Positions 31,305 to 40,296 of a stretch of DNA of 64,000 nt are shown piece by piece. The DNA comes from Deinococcus sp. AB2017081 (GTDB lineage Bacteria > Deinococcota > Deinococci > Deinococcales > Deinococcaceae). Location: positions 3,267,501 to 3,331,500 of the forward strand of contig NZ_CP140098.1 of the NCBI RefSeq assembly GCF_034440735.1. The letters run 5' to 3'. The notes below the pieces were generated by a model that was not told the DNA's origin, did not search any database, and worked only from the letters and a program-made list of their open reading frames with translations. The position numbers and the translations under genes are program-made. The first letter of the stretch is position 1. Each line of letters opens with the position of its first letter.

Positions 31305-31781
31305 TCAGCCGTGCTTTTTGCCCATCTGGAGCTGCCCGCGGTGGTACGCCACATGCCGGAGCTGCATGCCCAGGCCGGTCAGGCGTTCCCGCTGGCCGGT
31401 GGGCGCGGCGGGCGCGCGGAGCAGGTCGCCCAGCTGCTCGTCGGTCAGGGCGCGGGTGTGCGCCACGATCTGCGCGCCCACGCGGTCGAGTTCAGCCAGC
31501 ACGGTGGCCTTGCCGGTCTGCCCAGTCACGGGGGGCGGGCCGCGCAGCTCAGGCATCCACGGGGCGTCCTCCCAGCCCAGGTGGGCGTACGTGCTGCTGA
31601 AGTCCTGCAGCGCGAAGAAGCGCAGCCACTCCGCGATGTGCAGCGCGTGCCACGCGGGGCTGTGCCCCAGCAGCGGCGTGGCAAAAGCCCCTTCGGGCAC
31701 GGCGTCCAGCCCGGAGCGGAACATGCCGAGTTCCATCTCGAAGGCGTCGGCCAGGAAGGCCTGTGCGCTGGTGGCGGTCAT
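31305..31781 (-). CDS. DinB/YfiT-like four-helix metalloprotein inside the pur operon
   Basis: This 158-residue protein has the DinB metal-binding pattern: a first His in [13 protein letters not shown] (about residue 46) and the C-terminal pair in [13 protein letters not shown]. The family includes thiol-S-transferases and damage-induced proteins, and is expanded in Deinococcus; the substrate here is unknown. Its ATG overlaps the purQ stop as ATGA, so it is translationally coupled to purine synthesis genes. It may modify or detoxify an intermediate; this is inference. Confidence 0.83.
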   Translation of the reverse strand: MTATSAQAFLADAFEMELGMFRSGLDAVPEGAFATPLLGHSPAWHALHIAEWLRFFALQDFSSTYAHLGWEDAPWMPELRGPPPVTGQTGKATVLAELDRVGAQIVAHTRALTDEQLGDLLRAPAAPTGQRERLTGLGMQLRHVAYHRGQLQMGKKHG

Positions 31782-32449
31782 GCGCCGACCGTGACGGCCG
31801 CGAGGCTGCGGAACACGCCCTGGCCGTCCTCGCTGCCCAGCAGGGCCTCCACGGCCCGCTCGGGGTGGGGCATCATGCCCAGCACGTTCCCCCGCTGATT
31901 CACGATGCCGGCGATGTCGTTCAGGCTGCCGTTGGGGTTGTCCACGTAGCGGAACACGACCTGTCCGTTCCCTTCCAGCGCGGCGATGGTTTCGGGATCG
32001 GCGTAGTAGTTGCCCTCGCCGTGCGCGATGGGGATCTCGATGACCTGCCCCTGGGCATACGCCCCGGTGAACGCGGTCTGCGTGGTCTCCACGCGCAGGT
32101 GCACGGGTTTGCACATGAAGTGCAGTTCGCGGTTGCGCGAGAGCGCGCCGGGCAGCAGGCCGCTCTCGGTGAGCACCTGGAAGCCGTTACACACGCCCAG
32201 CACGTACCCGCCACGCTCCGCGTGCGCCTTGACCGCCTGCATGATCGGGCTGCGGGCCGCGATCGCACCGCTGCGGAGGTGGTCGCCGTAACTGAAGCCA
32301 CCGGGCAGGAACACCAGATCGGTGCCGGCGGGCAGGCCGGGCTCGGTGTGCCACACGAACTGCGCGGACTCGTCGAGGAGCAGGCGGGCGGCGTGCAGGG
32401 CGTCGCCGTCGCAGTTGCTGCCGGGGAACTGGATGACGGCCGTCTTCAT
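31778..32449 (-). CDS. purQ: phosphoribosylformylglycinamidine synthase, PurQ glutaminase
   Basis: PurQ is the class I glutaminase of FGAM synthase. The 223-residue protein begins [16 protein letters not shown] and contains [10 protein letters not shown], the nucleophile Cys in [19 protein letters not shown] and the C-terminal His/Glu in [11 protein letters not shown]. Start and stop both overlap neighbours by four bases (ATGA), with the cupin gene before it and dinB after it. The very tight packing shows one translational unit. Confidence 0.97.
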   Translation of the reverse strand: MKTAVIQFPGSNCDGDALHAARLLLDESAQFVWHTEPGLPAGTDLVFLPGGFSYGDHLRSGAIAARSPIMQAVKAHAERGGYVLGVCNGFQVLTESGLLPGALSRNRELHFMCKPVHLRVETTQTAFTGAYAQGQVIEIPIAHGEGNYYADPETIAALEGNGQVVFRYVDNPNGSLNDIAGIVNQRGNVLGMMPHPERAVEALLGSEDGQGVFRSLAAVTVGA

Positions 32450-32817
32450 ATCTGCTCCGGCTGCGCCACGGTGCGCTCGTTCACGACGTTTCCGGTGTTC
32501 AGGGTGCCCACGGGCTCGAACATCATGATCCAGACCTCCCCGCCTTCCGCCACCGGCAGGTGCTCCACGCTGCGCGGCACGATGACGATCTCCCCCACCC
32601 CGATCCGGCGCTCGCCGTCCCGGAAGCGCATGAGCAGCGTGCCCTTCGTCACGAGGAACAGCTCGTCCTCGTGCTCGTGCGCGTGCCACACGAACTCGCC
32701 GCTGATCTTCGCGATCTTGACGTGCTGGCCGTTCAGCTCGCCGATCACCTTCGGCTGCCAGTGCCCGGTGAACGACTCGAACTTCTCCTGCAGGCGGATG
32801 ACCTCGGGGACGGTCAT
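32446..32817 (-). CDS. single-domain cupin between purS and purQ
   Basis: This 123-residue cupin has motif 1 [16 protein letters not shown] with three histidines/Glu for a metal and motif 2 [15 protein letters not shown], followed by a strand (VWIMMFEP) and a polar tail. It could be a small metalloenzyme or a sugar/ligand-binding regulator; no substrate can be inferred. ATGA overlaps join it to purS upstream and purQ downstream. The presence of a cupin within the three-subunit FGAM synthase block is unusual. Confidence 0.85.
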   Translation of the reverse strand: MTVPEVIRLQEKFESFTGHWQPKVIGELNGQHVKIAKISGEFVWHAHEHEDELFLVTKGTLLMRFRDGERRIGVGEIVIVPRSVEHLPVAEGGEVWIMMFEPVGTLNTGNVVNERTVAQPEQI

Positions 32818-33065
32818 GCCTCGCTCAGCTCCCAGCGGGCGTCCTCCATCACGGGGTTGCTCAGGACGTTCTCCGTGATGTCTTTCAGCTGCGCCTCCAC
32901 GTCGTCGCGGCTGCCGCTGAGGGTCAGTTCGATGTATTTCCCGACGCGCACGCCGTTCACGTTCGCGTGGTCGAGGTGCGACAGCGCCCGCTCCACGGTG
33001 CGCCCCTGCGGGTCGAGGATGCTGGGCTTGAGGGTCACGAACACTTTGGCTTTGAAGGTGGACAT
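32814..33065 (-). CDS. purS: phosphoribosylformylglycinamidine synthase, PurS subunit
   Basis: PurS (83 residues) dimerises to couple PurL and PurQ and channel ammonia. It starts [20 protein letters not shown] and continues [11 protein letters not shown] and VRVGKYIEL, the standard PurS pattern. GAAGGAGT precedes the ATG. Its stop overlaps the cupin start by four bases. Confidence 0.96.
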   Translation of the reverse strand: MSTFKAKVFVTLKPSILDPQGRTVERALSHLDHANVNGVRVGKYIELTLSGSRDDVEAQLKDITENVLSNPVMEDARWELSEA

Positions 33066-33122
33066 GGTTACTCCTTCGGAGGGGCAGAGGGCTGAGGGCA
33101 GACAGCAGAGGGCAACAGATTC

Positions 33123-33881
33123 TTAGCTCTCGGCTCTCGGGTCTCTGCCCTCTGCGGCGGGCGCAGTCACCCGCCTGAGCATCTCCGCGTACGCGTCCTC
33201 GATGCCGCCCAGGTCGCGCCTGAAGCGGTCTTTGTCCATCTTCTCGTTCGTCTCGGCATCCCAGAAGCGGCAGGTGTCGGGGCTGATCTCGTCGGCGAGC
33301 ACCACGGTGCCGTCGGGCAGGGTGCCGAATTCCAGCTTGAAGTCGATGAGTTTCACACCACGGGCGAGGAAGTACGGCACCAGCACCCCCCGGATCTTCA
33401 GGGCGAGTTCGCGGATGCGCAGGAGCTGCGGCTCGGTGGCCCAGCCCAGGCTCAGGGCGGTGTCGGTGTTGATCAGCGGATCGCCCAGGGCGTCGGACTT
33501 GTAGCAGTACTCGACGATGGGGTGGTCAAGCGGCGTGCCTTCCTCGATGCCCAGGCGCTTGCTGAAGCTGCCCGCCGCGACGTTCCGTACGATGACTTCC
33601 ACCGGCACGATGGTCACGGCCTTCACGAGCTGCTCGGTGTCGCTGAGCTTGCGCACGAAGTGGGTGGGAACGCCCGCGGCCTCCAGCACCGGGTACAGGT
33701 GCGCGGTGATGGCGTTGTTGGTGGCTCCCTTGCCCTGCCAGCCGCCGCGTTTCTGGGCGTTGAAGGCGGTCGCCTCGTCCTTGTACTCCACGATGTACTC
33801 GCCGGGCTCGGGGGTGGCGTAGACGCGTTTGGCCTTGCCCTCGTACCGCATCTCGCCGCGCTGTGGGGTGCTCGCCGTCAT
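33123..33881 (-). CDS. purC: SAICAR synthetase
   Basis: PurC joins aspartate to CAIR with ATP. The 252-residue protein has [17 protein letters not shown], the conserved [26 protein letters not shown] region and the signatures LIDFKLEFG and [20 protein letters not shown] precedes the ATG at 33881; an internal ATG (MRYEGKAK) is also possible. It leads the pur cluster, with a 57-base gap to purS. The upstream 300 bases hold the promoter, but no PurR or PRPP-riboswitch-like element was recognised. Confidence 0.96.
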   Translation of the reverse strand: MTASTPQRGEMRYEGKAKRVYATPEPGEYIVEYKDEATAFNAQKRGGWQGKGATNNAITAHLYPVLEAAGVPTHFVRKLSDTEQLVKAVTIVPVEVIVRNVAAGSFSKRLGIEEGTPLDHPIVEYCYKSDALGDPLINTDTALSLGWATEPQLLRIRELALKIRGVLVPYFLARGVKLIDFKLEFGTLPDGTVVLADEISPDTCRFWDAETNEKMDKDRFRRDLGGIEDAYAEMLRRVTAPAAEGRDPRAES

Positions 33882-34140
33882 ACGCCCTCCGTCCTGCACA
33901 GTGTGAGTCTGCGCAGTGTGTATCTACAAAGTGTGTGGCCGCCCGGGGAATGTAGAAGGAGCGTCCCCCGAGCCGTTCCGGGGCGACGCTGGACTGTCGC
34001 GGTGCTGGTCATGTGGGCTCCATCGCCGTCTCTCGGACGGACTTACCGCCAGGGGCCAGGGGCCGGGCGGGGCGTCTCACGGGACGCGGGTGGAAGAAAT
34101 GGGAGTGCAGCCCACGCACGGGGCTGCCTTACGTCAGGGT

Positions 34141-34173
34141 AACACCCCCATGCGCGGACGCACCGGGGGTGTT
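34141..34173 (-). terminator. hairpin after the chelatase-like gene
   Basis: AACACCCCC (34141-34149) pairs perfectly with GGGGGTGTT (34165-34173), with inner TGCG/CGCA pairing. It lies 27 bases beyond the stop of the gene at 34200. A second, weaker CAGCCC/GGGCTG hairpin lies at 34108-34126. The rest of 33882-34140 shows nothing else I can name. Confidence 0.6.
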
Positions 34174-34199
34174 CAGGTGACTCGGACGTGGTCGCTGCC

Positions 34200-35609
34200 T
34201 CAGTGGCTGTGGCCGCCCGCCTGTCCGCGCTTGCCGCTGACCTCCTCACGCACCTCCGCGACGAGCACCGTGCACGCCTCGGCGCAGGGAATGCCGCCGG
34301 GCACGCCGTCGAAGAAGGTGAGCGCGAGCTTCTCGCCGGCCCACAGGCGGGTGCGCAGGCACGACTTGCAGACCTCGCCGGCCACGTGCTCCACCTGCTC
34401 GGGCGTGGCCTTCTGCACCTTGGCGTAGATGCCAGTCTGACGGCGGGCGGTGGTGGGCCACGGGGTGGCGCGCAGGGCGTGGCACGTGTGGGCGTACGTC
34501 TCCTCCACGACCGCCGGGTAGACGTAGTGCAGGGCGCGGCGCAGGTCGGCCTCGCTCAGCACGGCCCGCCACCCGCGCGGAAGGTTCCGCAGCGTGTGTA
34601 CCGGGCGGTGGTCGCCGCCATCATCGCGGCGGACGGTGTCGCGTACCCCCTCGGGCGTGACCAGGGTGCGCAGGTCGCCGCCGGGGCGGCCCTCGTCGAG
34701 CATGTGGCGGATCTCGTACACGCCGCTGTCGGGGGTGATCAGCAGTTCACCCAGCCGAAGCCCCCGGCGCGCGCGCTCCAGCACCGCCAGCCACGCGTGT
34801 TCGTGCCCGCGCTCGAGGTCGCCGTCCTGCGCGAGCGATCCGCTGGCTTCCTCGGCCAGGTGGAGGATCACGTCGGCCACAGCCGGGTGGGTGCCCACGG
34901 GCCTGGCGTAGTACACGGTCTGTGGGCCGCCCGCGTGGTCTCCGAACACCGTCACGTCGCCGGTCAGACCCATGTCCTCGGGGATGGTCTCCAGCGTGTG
35001 CCAGCCCTCGCTGGCGAAGAAGGGCACCACGACCACGCGCGGCGCGGTGATCACGTCAGGCCACGTGCCGACCTTCGGATCCTCATCGAGGAACAGGGCC
35101 TCGACCTGCGCGAAGTGCCCGGCCTGCCGGATGAGCTCGGCGTTGTGGTACACGACCTTGTTGGAGTTCTCGTTGCGGGTCGTGCCGTGCCCGAGCACGA
35201 TCAGGGCGTCGTGCGCGCCGAAGTCCGGCAGGGCCTCGCGGGCGCGGGCGAGGATCACGTCCGTCATGCTGGGGTGCACGCCGTAGGGCAGGGTGTAGCG
35301 CACGGTGCGCCCGCCGATCACGCGCGCCACGCCGCCGGGCGGCACCGGCCCCTGGTGGCCCAGCCCCAGTTCGCGCGGGATCACGACCTCGGTGAAGTAG
35401 CCCTCGGAGATGAACATGGGAATGACGGTCACGTCGGTGCTGGCCGTGGTGCGCAGCACCTGCCGCAGCGAGGGTTCCTCCTTCCAGTAGCCCTCGATGA
35501 CCTCGTCGTACAGGCCACGCTCGCGGATCAGGTCGGCATAGCGGTACACGGCGGTGGCCGATTCGCCGTTCAGGTGGGAACCGTGCCCGATCAGGATCAG
35601 GGAACGCAT
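34200..35609 (-). CDS. two-domain CbiX-type chelatase with Cys-rich C-terminus (DR_2241-like)
   Basis: This 469-residue protein has two chelatase half-domains. The first begins [17 protein letters not shown] and the second [18 protein letters not shown]; the GHG histidines are the expected metal ligands of sirohydrochlorin chelatases. The C-terminal third adds a helical part and a cysteine cluster ([25 protein letters not shown]) that could hold an Fe-S cluster or zinc. The layout matches DR_2241 of D. radiodurans, a crystallised chelatase-like protein with two extra domains. The true metal and tetrapyrrole are unknown. No cobalamin or siroheme genes are adjacent. Confidence 0.82.
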   Translation of the reverse strand: MRSLILIGHGSHLNGESATAVYRYADLIRERGLYDEVIEGYWKEEPSLRQVLRTTASTDVTVIPMFISEGYFTEVVIPRELGLGHQGPVPPGGVARVIGGRTVRYTLPYGVHPSMTDVILARAREALPDFGAHDALIVLGHGTTRNENSNKVVYHNAELIRQAGHFAQVEALFLDEDPKVGTWPDVITAPRVVVVPFFASEGWHTLETIPEDMGLTGDVTVFGDHAGGPQTVYYARPVGTHPAVADVILHLAEEASGSLAQDGDLERGHEHAWLAVLERARRGLRLGELLITPDSGVYEIRHMLDEGRPGGDLRTLVTPEGVRDTVRRDDGGDHRPVHTLRNLPRGWRAVLSEADLRRALHYVYPAVVEETYAHTCHALRATPWPTTARRQTGIYAKVQKATPEQVEHVAGEVCKSCLRTRLWAGEKLALTFFDGVPGGIPCAEACTVLVAEVREEVSGKRGQAGGHSH

Positions 35610-35821
35610 ATGCCGCGCACTGTAGCTCCCACCGGTCGGGGGAACTGTCCCGACGCTTGCAGGATGCGGGGCCCGCGTGAACCGCGCCGGCCTCCAGCTA
35701 AGCGAGCGTGAAGTGCCGGTTCACGAGTCCCGGAGGTGTCCCCGCTTATCGTGGACGGTGCCGCGCCATGTGACCGGGGGACTCGCTCCCGGCTGGCGCC
35801 TGCCCGCACAGGAGGTTTCAC

Positions 35822-36253
35822 ATGTTCTTCCAGCAGAACGACCGGCACGAGAAGATGGCCCGCCTTGACCCCCGCGACACCAACCAGGACGGCGTGGTCA
35901 GCCCGCAGGAAGCCGCCGCGTACATTCAGGAGTACATGGCGAACGCCACCCCCGAAGAGCGTCAGCAGATCCTGCGCGACTACATCGGCGGCATGAGCCC
36001 GGATCAGCGCCAGCAGATGGGCGACGCGATCGTACAGAGCCCGGCGAACCCCGTGCAGCGTGTCAATCCTCAGGATCCGGATGATCTCGCCAACGCCTAC
36101 GCCCAGACCGCGCAGGCTCCCGCCCAGGACGGCAGGAGCCCGCTGGAGGCCGCCTTCGCGTCCGGCGGGATGCTGAGTAACCCCATGGTCAAGGCCGGAC
36201 TGGTCGGTCTGGCCGCCATGATCGGCAGCAGCGTCCTCAAGCGCGGTCGCTGA
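35822..36253 (+). CDS. protein with one EF-hand and a hydrophobic C-terminus
   Basis: This 143-residue protein has an N-terminal calcium-binding loop, DTNQDGVVSPQEAAAYI (residues 19-35), with acidic residues at the EF-hand positions 1, 3, 5 and 12. A Gln-rich helical middle (EERQQILRDY, DQRQQMGDAI) and a C-terminal hydrophobic helix ending in KRGR follow. A strong AGGAGG site precedes the ATG. There is no signal peptide, so the EF-hand would face the cytoplasm if the C-terminus anchors it. The family is not recognised beyond the EF-hand. Confidence 0.72.
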   Translation: MFFQQNDRHEKMARLDPRDTNQDGVVSPQEAAAYIQEYMANATPEERQQILRDYIGGMSPDQRQQMGDAIVQSPANPVQRVNPQDPDDLANAYAQTAQAPAQDGRSPLEAAFASGGMLSNPMVKAGLVGLAAMIGSSVLKRGR

Positions 36254-36384
36254 GCGTCGCGGATGGGCCACTCCGGGTACCGGGGTGGCCCCACTTCATG
36301 TGGCCTTCTGGCTGCGTGTAGCCTTCAGAAGGTGAAGCTGCGGCTGGGACGTCCTGCCCCCATGAGCCGCTAGAATTGCGCCCA

Positions 36385-37470
36385 ATGCCTCTGTCCTACC
36401 TCACGCGCATCGCGCAGACGCCCGCCCCGACGTTCCACGAGGAACGCCGCGCGGATCTCATGGCGTCCCTGTGGGAGGAACTGGGCTACACCACCGAGCG
36501 CGACAGCGTGGGCAATGTGCTGACCCGGATCACCCCGCCCGGCACCGAGGGGCGGCCCGCGCTGCTGCTGGCCGCGCACCTGGACACCGTCTTCGATGCC
36601 GGCACCGACGTAACGGTGCGTGAGGACGCCGGTCGGCTGGTCGGCCCGGGCGTGGGCGACAACAGTGCCAGCCTGGCGGTCGTCACGGCGCTGCTGCGTG
36701 ACCTGCGCGGCACGGCCCCGGCCCTGACCCGCCCGCTGTGGGTGGCCGCCAACGTCGGCGAGGAAGGCCTGGGTGACCTGCGCGGCAGCAAACAGCTGAT
36801 CGAACAGCACCGGGCCCACCTGGGGGCCTTCGTGGCGGTGGACGGGTACCTGGGTGTGGCCGTCACGCGCGGAGTGGGAGTGCGCCGCTACCGCGCGACC
36901 TTCACCGGGCCGGGCGGACACTCGTGGGGCGACCAGGGGCCGAGCGCCCTGCACGCCATGGGCCGCGCGATCAGTGCGCTCTACGCCCTGCACCTACCGC
37001 TGTCGCCGCGCACCACCCTGAACGTGGGAGTGGCGGGCGGCGGCACCAGCGTGAACTCGATCGCCGGCACCGCCCAGCTGCTGCTGGACCTGCGCTCACT
37101 GGACGCCGACGTGCTGGCCGACCTGGACAGCCGGGCCGTCGCGGCGCTGCACGCGGCGGGCCGGGACACGGGCGTGACGGTGCGCATCGAGCGCGTCGGC
37201 GACCGCCCCGGCGGGCACCTGAACAGCGAACCGCTGCTGCCGCTCATCCGCGAGGCCGCCCGCGACATCCGGGTCGAGGTGCGCACCGCGTCGAGCAGCA
37301 CCGACGCCAACGCGGCCGCGCCGCACGGCCTGAGCGCCGTGGCGGTGGGGGTGTACCGGGGCGGCAACGCCCACCGCACCGACGAGTGGGTGCAGGTGGC
37401 CAGCCTGGGCTCGGGCCTGAAATTCCTGCGGCGCATGGTGGATCTGTACCAGCGCCGCCCCGTGCGCTGA
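36385..37470 (+). CDS. M20 family metallopeptidase/deacylase
   Basis: This 361-residue zinc peptidase carries AAHLDTVFDAG (first His and the following Asp), GPGVGDNSASLA (bridging Asp), NVGEEGLGDLRG (catalytic Glu pair), the dimerisation lid domain with PGGHSWGDQGP and a late His in GNAHRTDEW. It resembles M20 di/tripeptidases (PepT/ArgE type). I chose ATG 36385: TAGAAT lies eight bases before it, in a leaderless layout; TTG 36376 is the alternative. A terminator with a T-run follows. Confidence 0.88.
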   Translation: MPLSYLTRIAQTPAPTFHEERRADLMASLWEELGYTTERDSVGNVLTRITPPGTEGRPALLLAAHLDTVFDAGTDVTVREDAGRLVGPGVGDNSASLAVVTALLRDLRGTAPALTRPLWVAANVGEEGLGDLRGSKQLIEQHRAHLGAFVAVDGYLGVAVTRGVGVRRYRATFTGPGGHSWGDQGPSALHAMGRAISALYALHLPLSPRTTLNVGVAGGGTSVNSIAGTAQLLLDLRSLDADVLADLDSRAVAALHAAGRDTGVTVRIERVGDRPGGHLNSEPLLPLIREAARDIRVEVRTASSSTDANAAAPHGLSAVAVGVYRGGNAHRTDEWVQVASLGSGLKFLRRMVDLYQRRPVR

Positions 37471-37484
37471 GGCCCACGGAATCC

Positions 37485-37504
37485 CCCGCTGGGGGCGGGT
37501 TTTT
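37485..37504 (+). terminator. terminator of the M20 peptidase gene
   Basis: CCCGC (37485-37489) pairs with GCGGG (37495-37499), directly followed by five T's, 14 bases after the stop. Confidence 0.75.
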
Positions 37505-37570
37505 CGTGACCTGAATAGCAATCCCGACCCACACAGTTCCCACCAAGCCGGCGCACAATACGGAGTACGT

Positions 37571-38950
37571 ATGACACTCCAGCCGACGTCGGTGGCTCCT
37601 GCCCGTTCTTCCCTGAACGCCCGCACCGGGCTCCTCCGGCGCGGTCTGCGGCTCGTGGGCGTCAGCGGACTGCTGGCGCTGGCCGCCGTTCCGGCCGTGC
37701 ACGCCCAGGGGGCAGGTGACCGCGCGTCGTCGCCGGCGCAGGCGCTGTTCACACGCGTCAACACCCTGATCCAGCAGCAGTACGGCGGCCTGTCCACGGT
37801 CGACCGCGCAGCGCTGGCCCGCGAGTACCAGGCGCGGCTGGACGCCGTGTGCGCCGCCGACGGCCCGGACTGTCCCGAGAGCCGGGCCTACCCGGTGGTC
37901 ACCGCCCAGCTGACGGCCCTGGGCGACGAGCACAGCTTCTTCATGACGCCGGACGACCTGAAGGACTTCGTGGCGCGTGCGACCGGCGGCACTAGGCGGC
38001 AGTTCGGCGTCCGGCTGGCCACACTGGACGGTGAGAACCGCGTGGTGACCGAGGTCGTGCCCGGCAGCGCCGCCGACACGGCAGGCCTGAAGCGCGGTGA
38101 CCTGCTGCTGACGCTGGACGGCAAGCCGTATACCTACGCCGCGCTGCGGGCGGCCCGCGACTCCGGGGCCGGGATCACCCTGGGCCTGACGCGTCTGGGC
38201 CAGCCGCTCACGCTGACCCTGGCCTCGACCGAGAGCAGCACCCAGGAACTGCCGCAGGTGCAGTACGTGCCCGCGCCCACGCCCACCAGCCCGCAGGCCG
38301 AGGTGGCAGTCCTGCGGATTCCGACGTTCCTGACCGGGGGGGGCGTCGCGCAGCGCGTCCATGATCTGGTCGGCGAGGCGCAGGCGCGCGGCGCGGCCGG
38401 CATGATCGTGGATCTGCGCGGCGATCCGGGCGGCAGCCTGAGCGAGTGCGACAGCTCGGTCAGCGCCTTCGTGCCCACGGTGATCCGCCTGGCCCGCTCG
38501 GCGGGCGGCAACAGCCGCACCGTGGTCAGCCGCGGAACCCGCCTGGACGACGGCATGCCCAGCGGCGGGGTGCGCCGCCCGCGTCTGTGGACGGGGCCGC
38601 TGGCCGTGCTGGTCGACCGGGGCAGCGCGTCGTGCAGTGAATTCTTCGCCTTCGAGGTGCAGTACGCCGGGCGCGGCCCGATCATCGGGGAGAACACGGC
38701 CGGGGTGGGCAACACCGCCACCCGCGTGTTCGAGGCCGGTCAGGGCGGTCTGCAGCTGACCATCCTGAACTACGCCAAACCCGACGGAACGCCGTACCCG
38801 CAGAATGTCACGCCGAACCAGACGTTCACCCAGGGCGAGGCGCAGCTGCGCAATCTCACCCTGGGGCGGGACGAGCTGCTCGACGCCGGCCTTCAGGCCC
38901 TGCGCACCGCGCCCGTCCTGAGCAGCGATCCCTACAGCCAGCAGCCCTGA
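37571..38950 (+). CDS. exported S41 (C-terminal processing) peptidase with PDZ domain
   Basis: This 459-residue protein has a long signal region (hydrophobic core about residues 28-45, AHA cleavage), an N-terminal helical part, a PDZ domain (VVPGSAADTAGLKRGDLLLTLDGK) and the S41 fold. The nucleophile Ser is in DRGSASCSEFFAF. The usual catalytic Lys of Ctp proteases, expected in the GE.T.G(K)G stretch, is not there: the sequence is GENTAGVGNTATRV. It may use other residues, as tricorn-type S41 enzymes do, or be inactive. GGAG lies five bases before the ATG. Confidence 0.85.
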   Translation: MTLQPTSVAPARSSLNARTGLLRRGLRLVGVSGLLALAAVPAVHAQGAGDRASSPAQALFTRVNTLIQQQYGGLSTVDRAALAREYQARLDAVCAADGPDCPESRAYPVVTAQLTALGDEHSFFMTPDDLKDFVARATGGTRRQFGVRLATLDGENRVVTEVVPGSAADTAGLKRGDLLLTLDGKPYTYAALRAARDSGAGITLGLTRLGQPLTLTLASTESSTQELPQVQYVPAPTPTSPQAEVAVLRIPTFLTGGGVAQRVHDLVGEAQARGAAGMIVDLRGDPGGSLSECDSSVSAFVPTVIRLARSAGGNSRTVVSRGTRLDDGMPSGGVRRPRLWTGPLAVLVDRGSASCSEFFAFEVQYAGRGPIIGENTAGVGNTATRVFEAGQGGLQLTILNYAKPDGTPYPQNVTPNQTFTQGEAQLRNLTLGRDELLDAGLQALRTAPVLSSDPYSQQP

Positions 38951-39005
38951 TCCGGAGTGGGCCGGGGACACGGGCACCCGGGCGCGTTCCGGCGGTCCGT
39001 CCTGT

Positions 39006-40232
39006 TCACGGAGCCGCACCGGGGTGTGGGTGCTGCAGGCCGCGCAGCGCCCAGCGCAGACCCAGGGCCGTGACCGCTCCGATCGCCGCCAGCGTGAGCC
39101 ACGGCAGCGCCGGCAGGCCCACGCTGGCCCCCAGATCGACCAGGGAGCCGCCCAGCACGCTGCCCAGCGCGCCACCCACGCCCAGGCTGATGGCGCTGAA
39201 GCCGAAATAACTGCCCACCAGCGCGGGCGGCGCGAACTGCGCGGTCAGGGTCTGCTGGCTGGGAAAGACCAGCATGGTGCCCAGCGAGTACAGCGCCACG
39301 CACGCCAGCAGGGCGGGAAAGCTCTGGGCCAGGGCCATGAGGCCCAGGCTGGTGGCGACCAGGGCGACAGCCCCCACCAGCGCAGCCCGCAGCGGGATGT
39401 GACGCTGCGTGAGGCGAATCAGGGGGTACTGCAGCAGCACGGCCAGCCCCGCCGACAGGCCGTACAGCGGCCCGGTGGCGTGCGGCCCGGCCAGCGCAAT
39501 GGCCTTGAGGGTCACCGCCACGTTGATCTGCGTACTCAGGATGAAATAGCCGATCAGAACCAGCGTGAAGCGCCGGAACGGCACGTTGCGGGCCGCGACC
39601 GCCAGCCCGGCCAGGCTGCGGCCGGGGGTTCGCTCAGGACGCGCGTGCGGCAGGGTCACGCCCATGACGACGGCGGCGAGCAGGTACACGCCGGCCGCCG
39701 ACAGGGCTGCCGTCCGGAAGCCCAGGCCCAGCAGCGCCGCGCCGATCAGCGGGCCGCCCACCATGCCCAGATTGCCGGCGATGCTGGTCAGGCTGAACAT
39801 CTGCGGCCGCTGCTCGGGTCGGGTCACCGCCGTGATGGCCGCATTCTTCGGCGCATCGAACAGCCCCCCGCCCACTCCGGCCAGCAGGGCTGCGGCCAGC
39901 AGCACGCCGGGCGTGGTGGCGTACCCCATCCACGCGAAGCCCGCGCAGCGCAGCACGCAACCCGCCAGGATCAGCGGTTTTGGCCCCACCCGGTCAGCCC
40001 ACGCGCCGCCGAACACGGTCAGCCCCTGCTGCGTGAGCTGGCGCAGGCCGAGCACCACGCCGACCGTCGCGGCGGGCCAGCCCAGCCCGCCCTGCGCCGT
40101 GCTGCCGCTGAAATGCACCGTCACCAGCGGGATCACGGCAAAAAATCCGCCCCACATCAGGAAGTTCGCGGCGATCAGGCCCAGCTGTGCGGCGTCCGGG
40201 CGCAGGGGCAGGGCGGAGGCGGGCACAGTCAC
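39006..40232 (-). CDS. MFS transporter, MdtH-like
   Basis: This 408-residue protein has about 12 membrane segments. The loop 2-3 signature GLRQLTQQGLTVFGGAWADR with KPLILAGCVLR follows the MdtH pattern of E. coli closely, as does LFDAPKNAAI in segment 5. MdtH is linked to drug efflux; substrates here are unknown. The start is GTG 40232: TACGCT lies seven bases upstream in a leaderless arrangement and no ATG is suitably placed. It lies downstream of the APC permease, separated by its own start region and therefore separately transcribed. Confidence 0.85.
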   Translation of the reverse strand: MTVPASALPLRPDAAQLGLIAANFLMWGGFFAVIPLVTVHFSGSTAQGGLGWPAATVGVVLGLRQLTQQGLTVFGGAWADRVGPKPLILAGCVLRCAGFAWMGYATTPGVLLAAALLAGVGGGLFDAPKNAAITAVTRPEQRPQMFSLTSIAGNLGMVGGPLIGAALLGLGFRTAALSAAGVYLLAAVVMGVTLPHARPERTPGRSLAGLAVAARNVPFRRFTLVLIGYFILSTQINVAVTLKAIALAGPHATGPLYGLSAGLAVLLQYPLIRLTQRHIPLRAALVGAVALVATSLGLMALAQSFPALLACVALYSLGTMLVFPSQQTLTAQFAPPALVGSYFGFSAISLGVGGALGSVLGGSLVDLGASVGLPALPWLTLAAIGAVTALGLRWALRGLQHPHPGAAP

Positions 40233-40296
40233 GCCGCCGAGCGTAGCGCGGCCCGCCTGTAGGCAGGGACTCTGCGCTCCGCTCGGCTGGACACCG

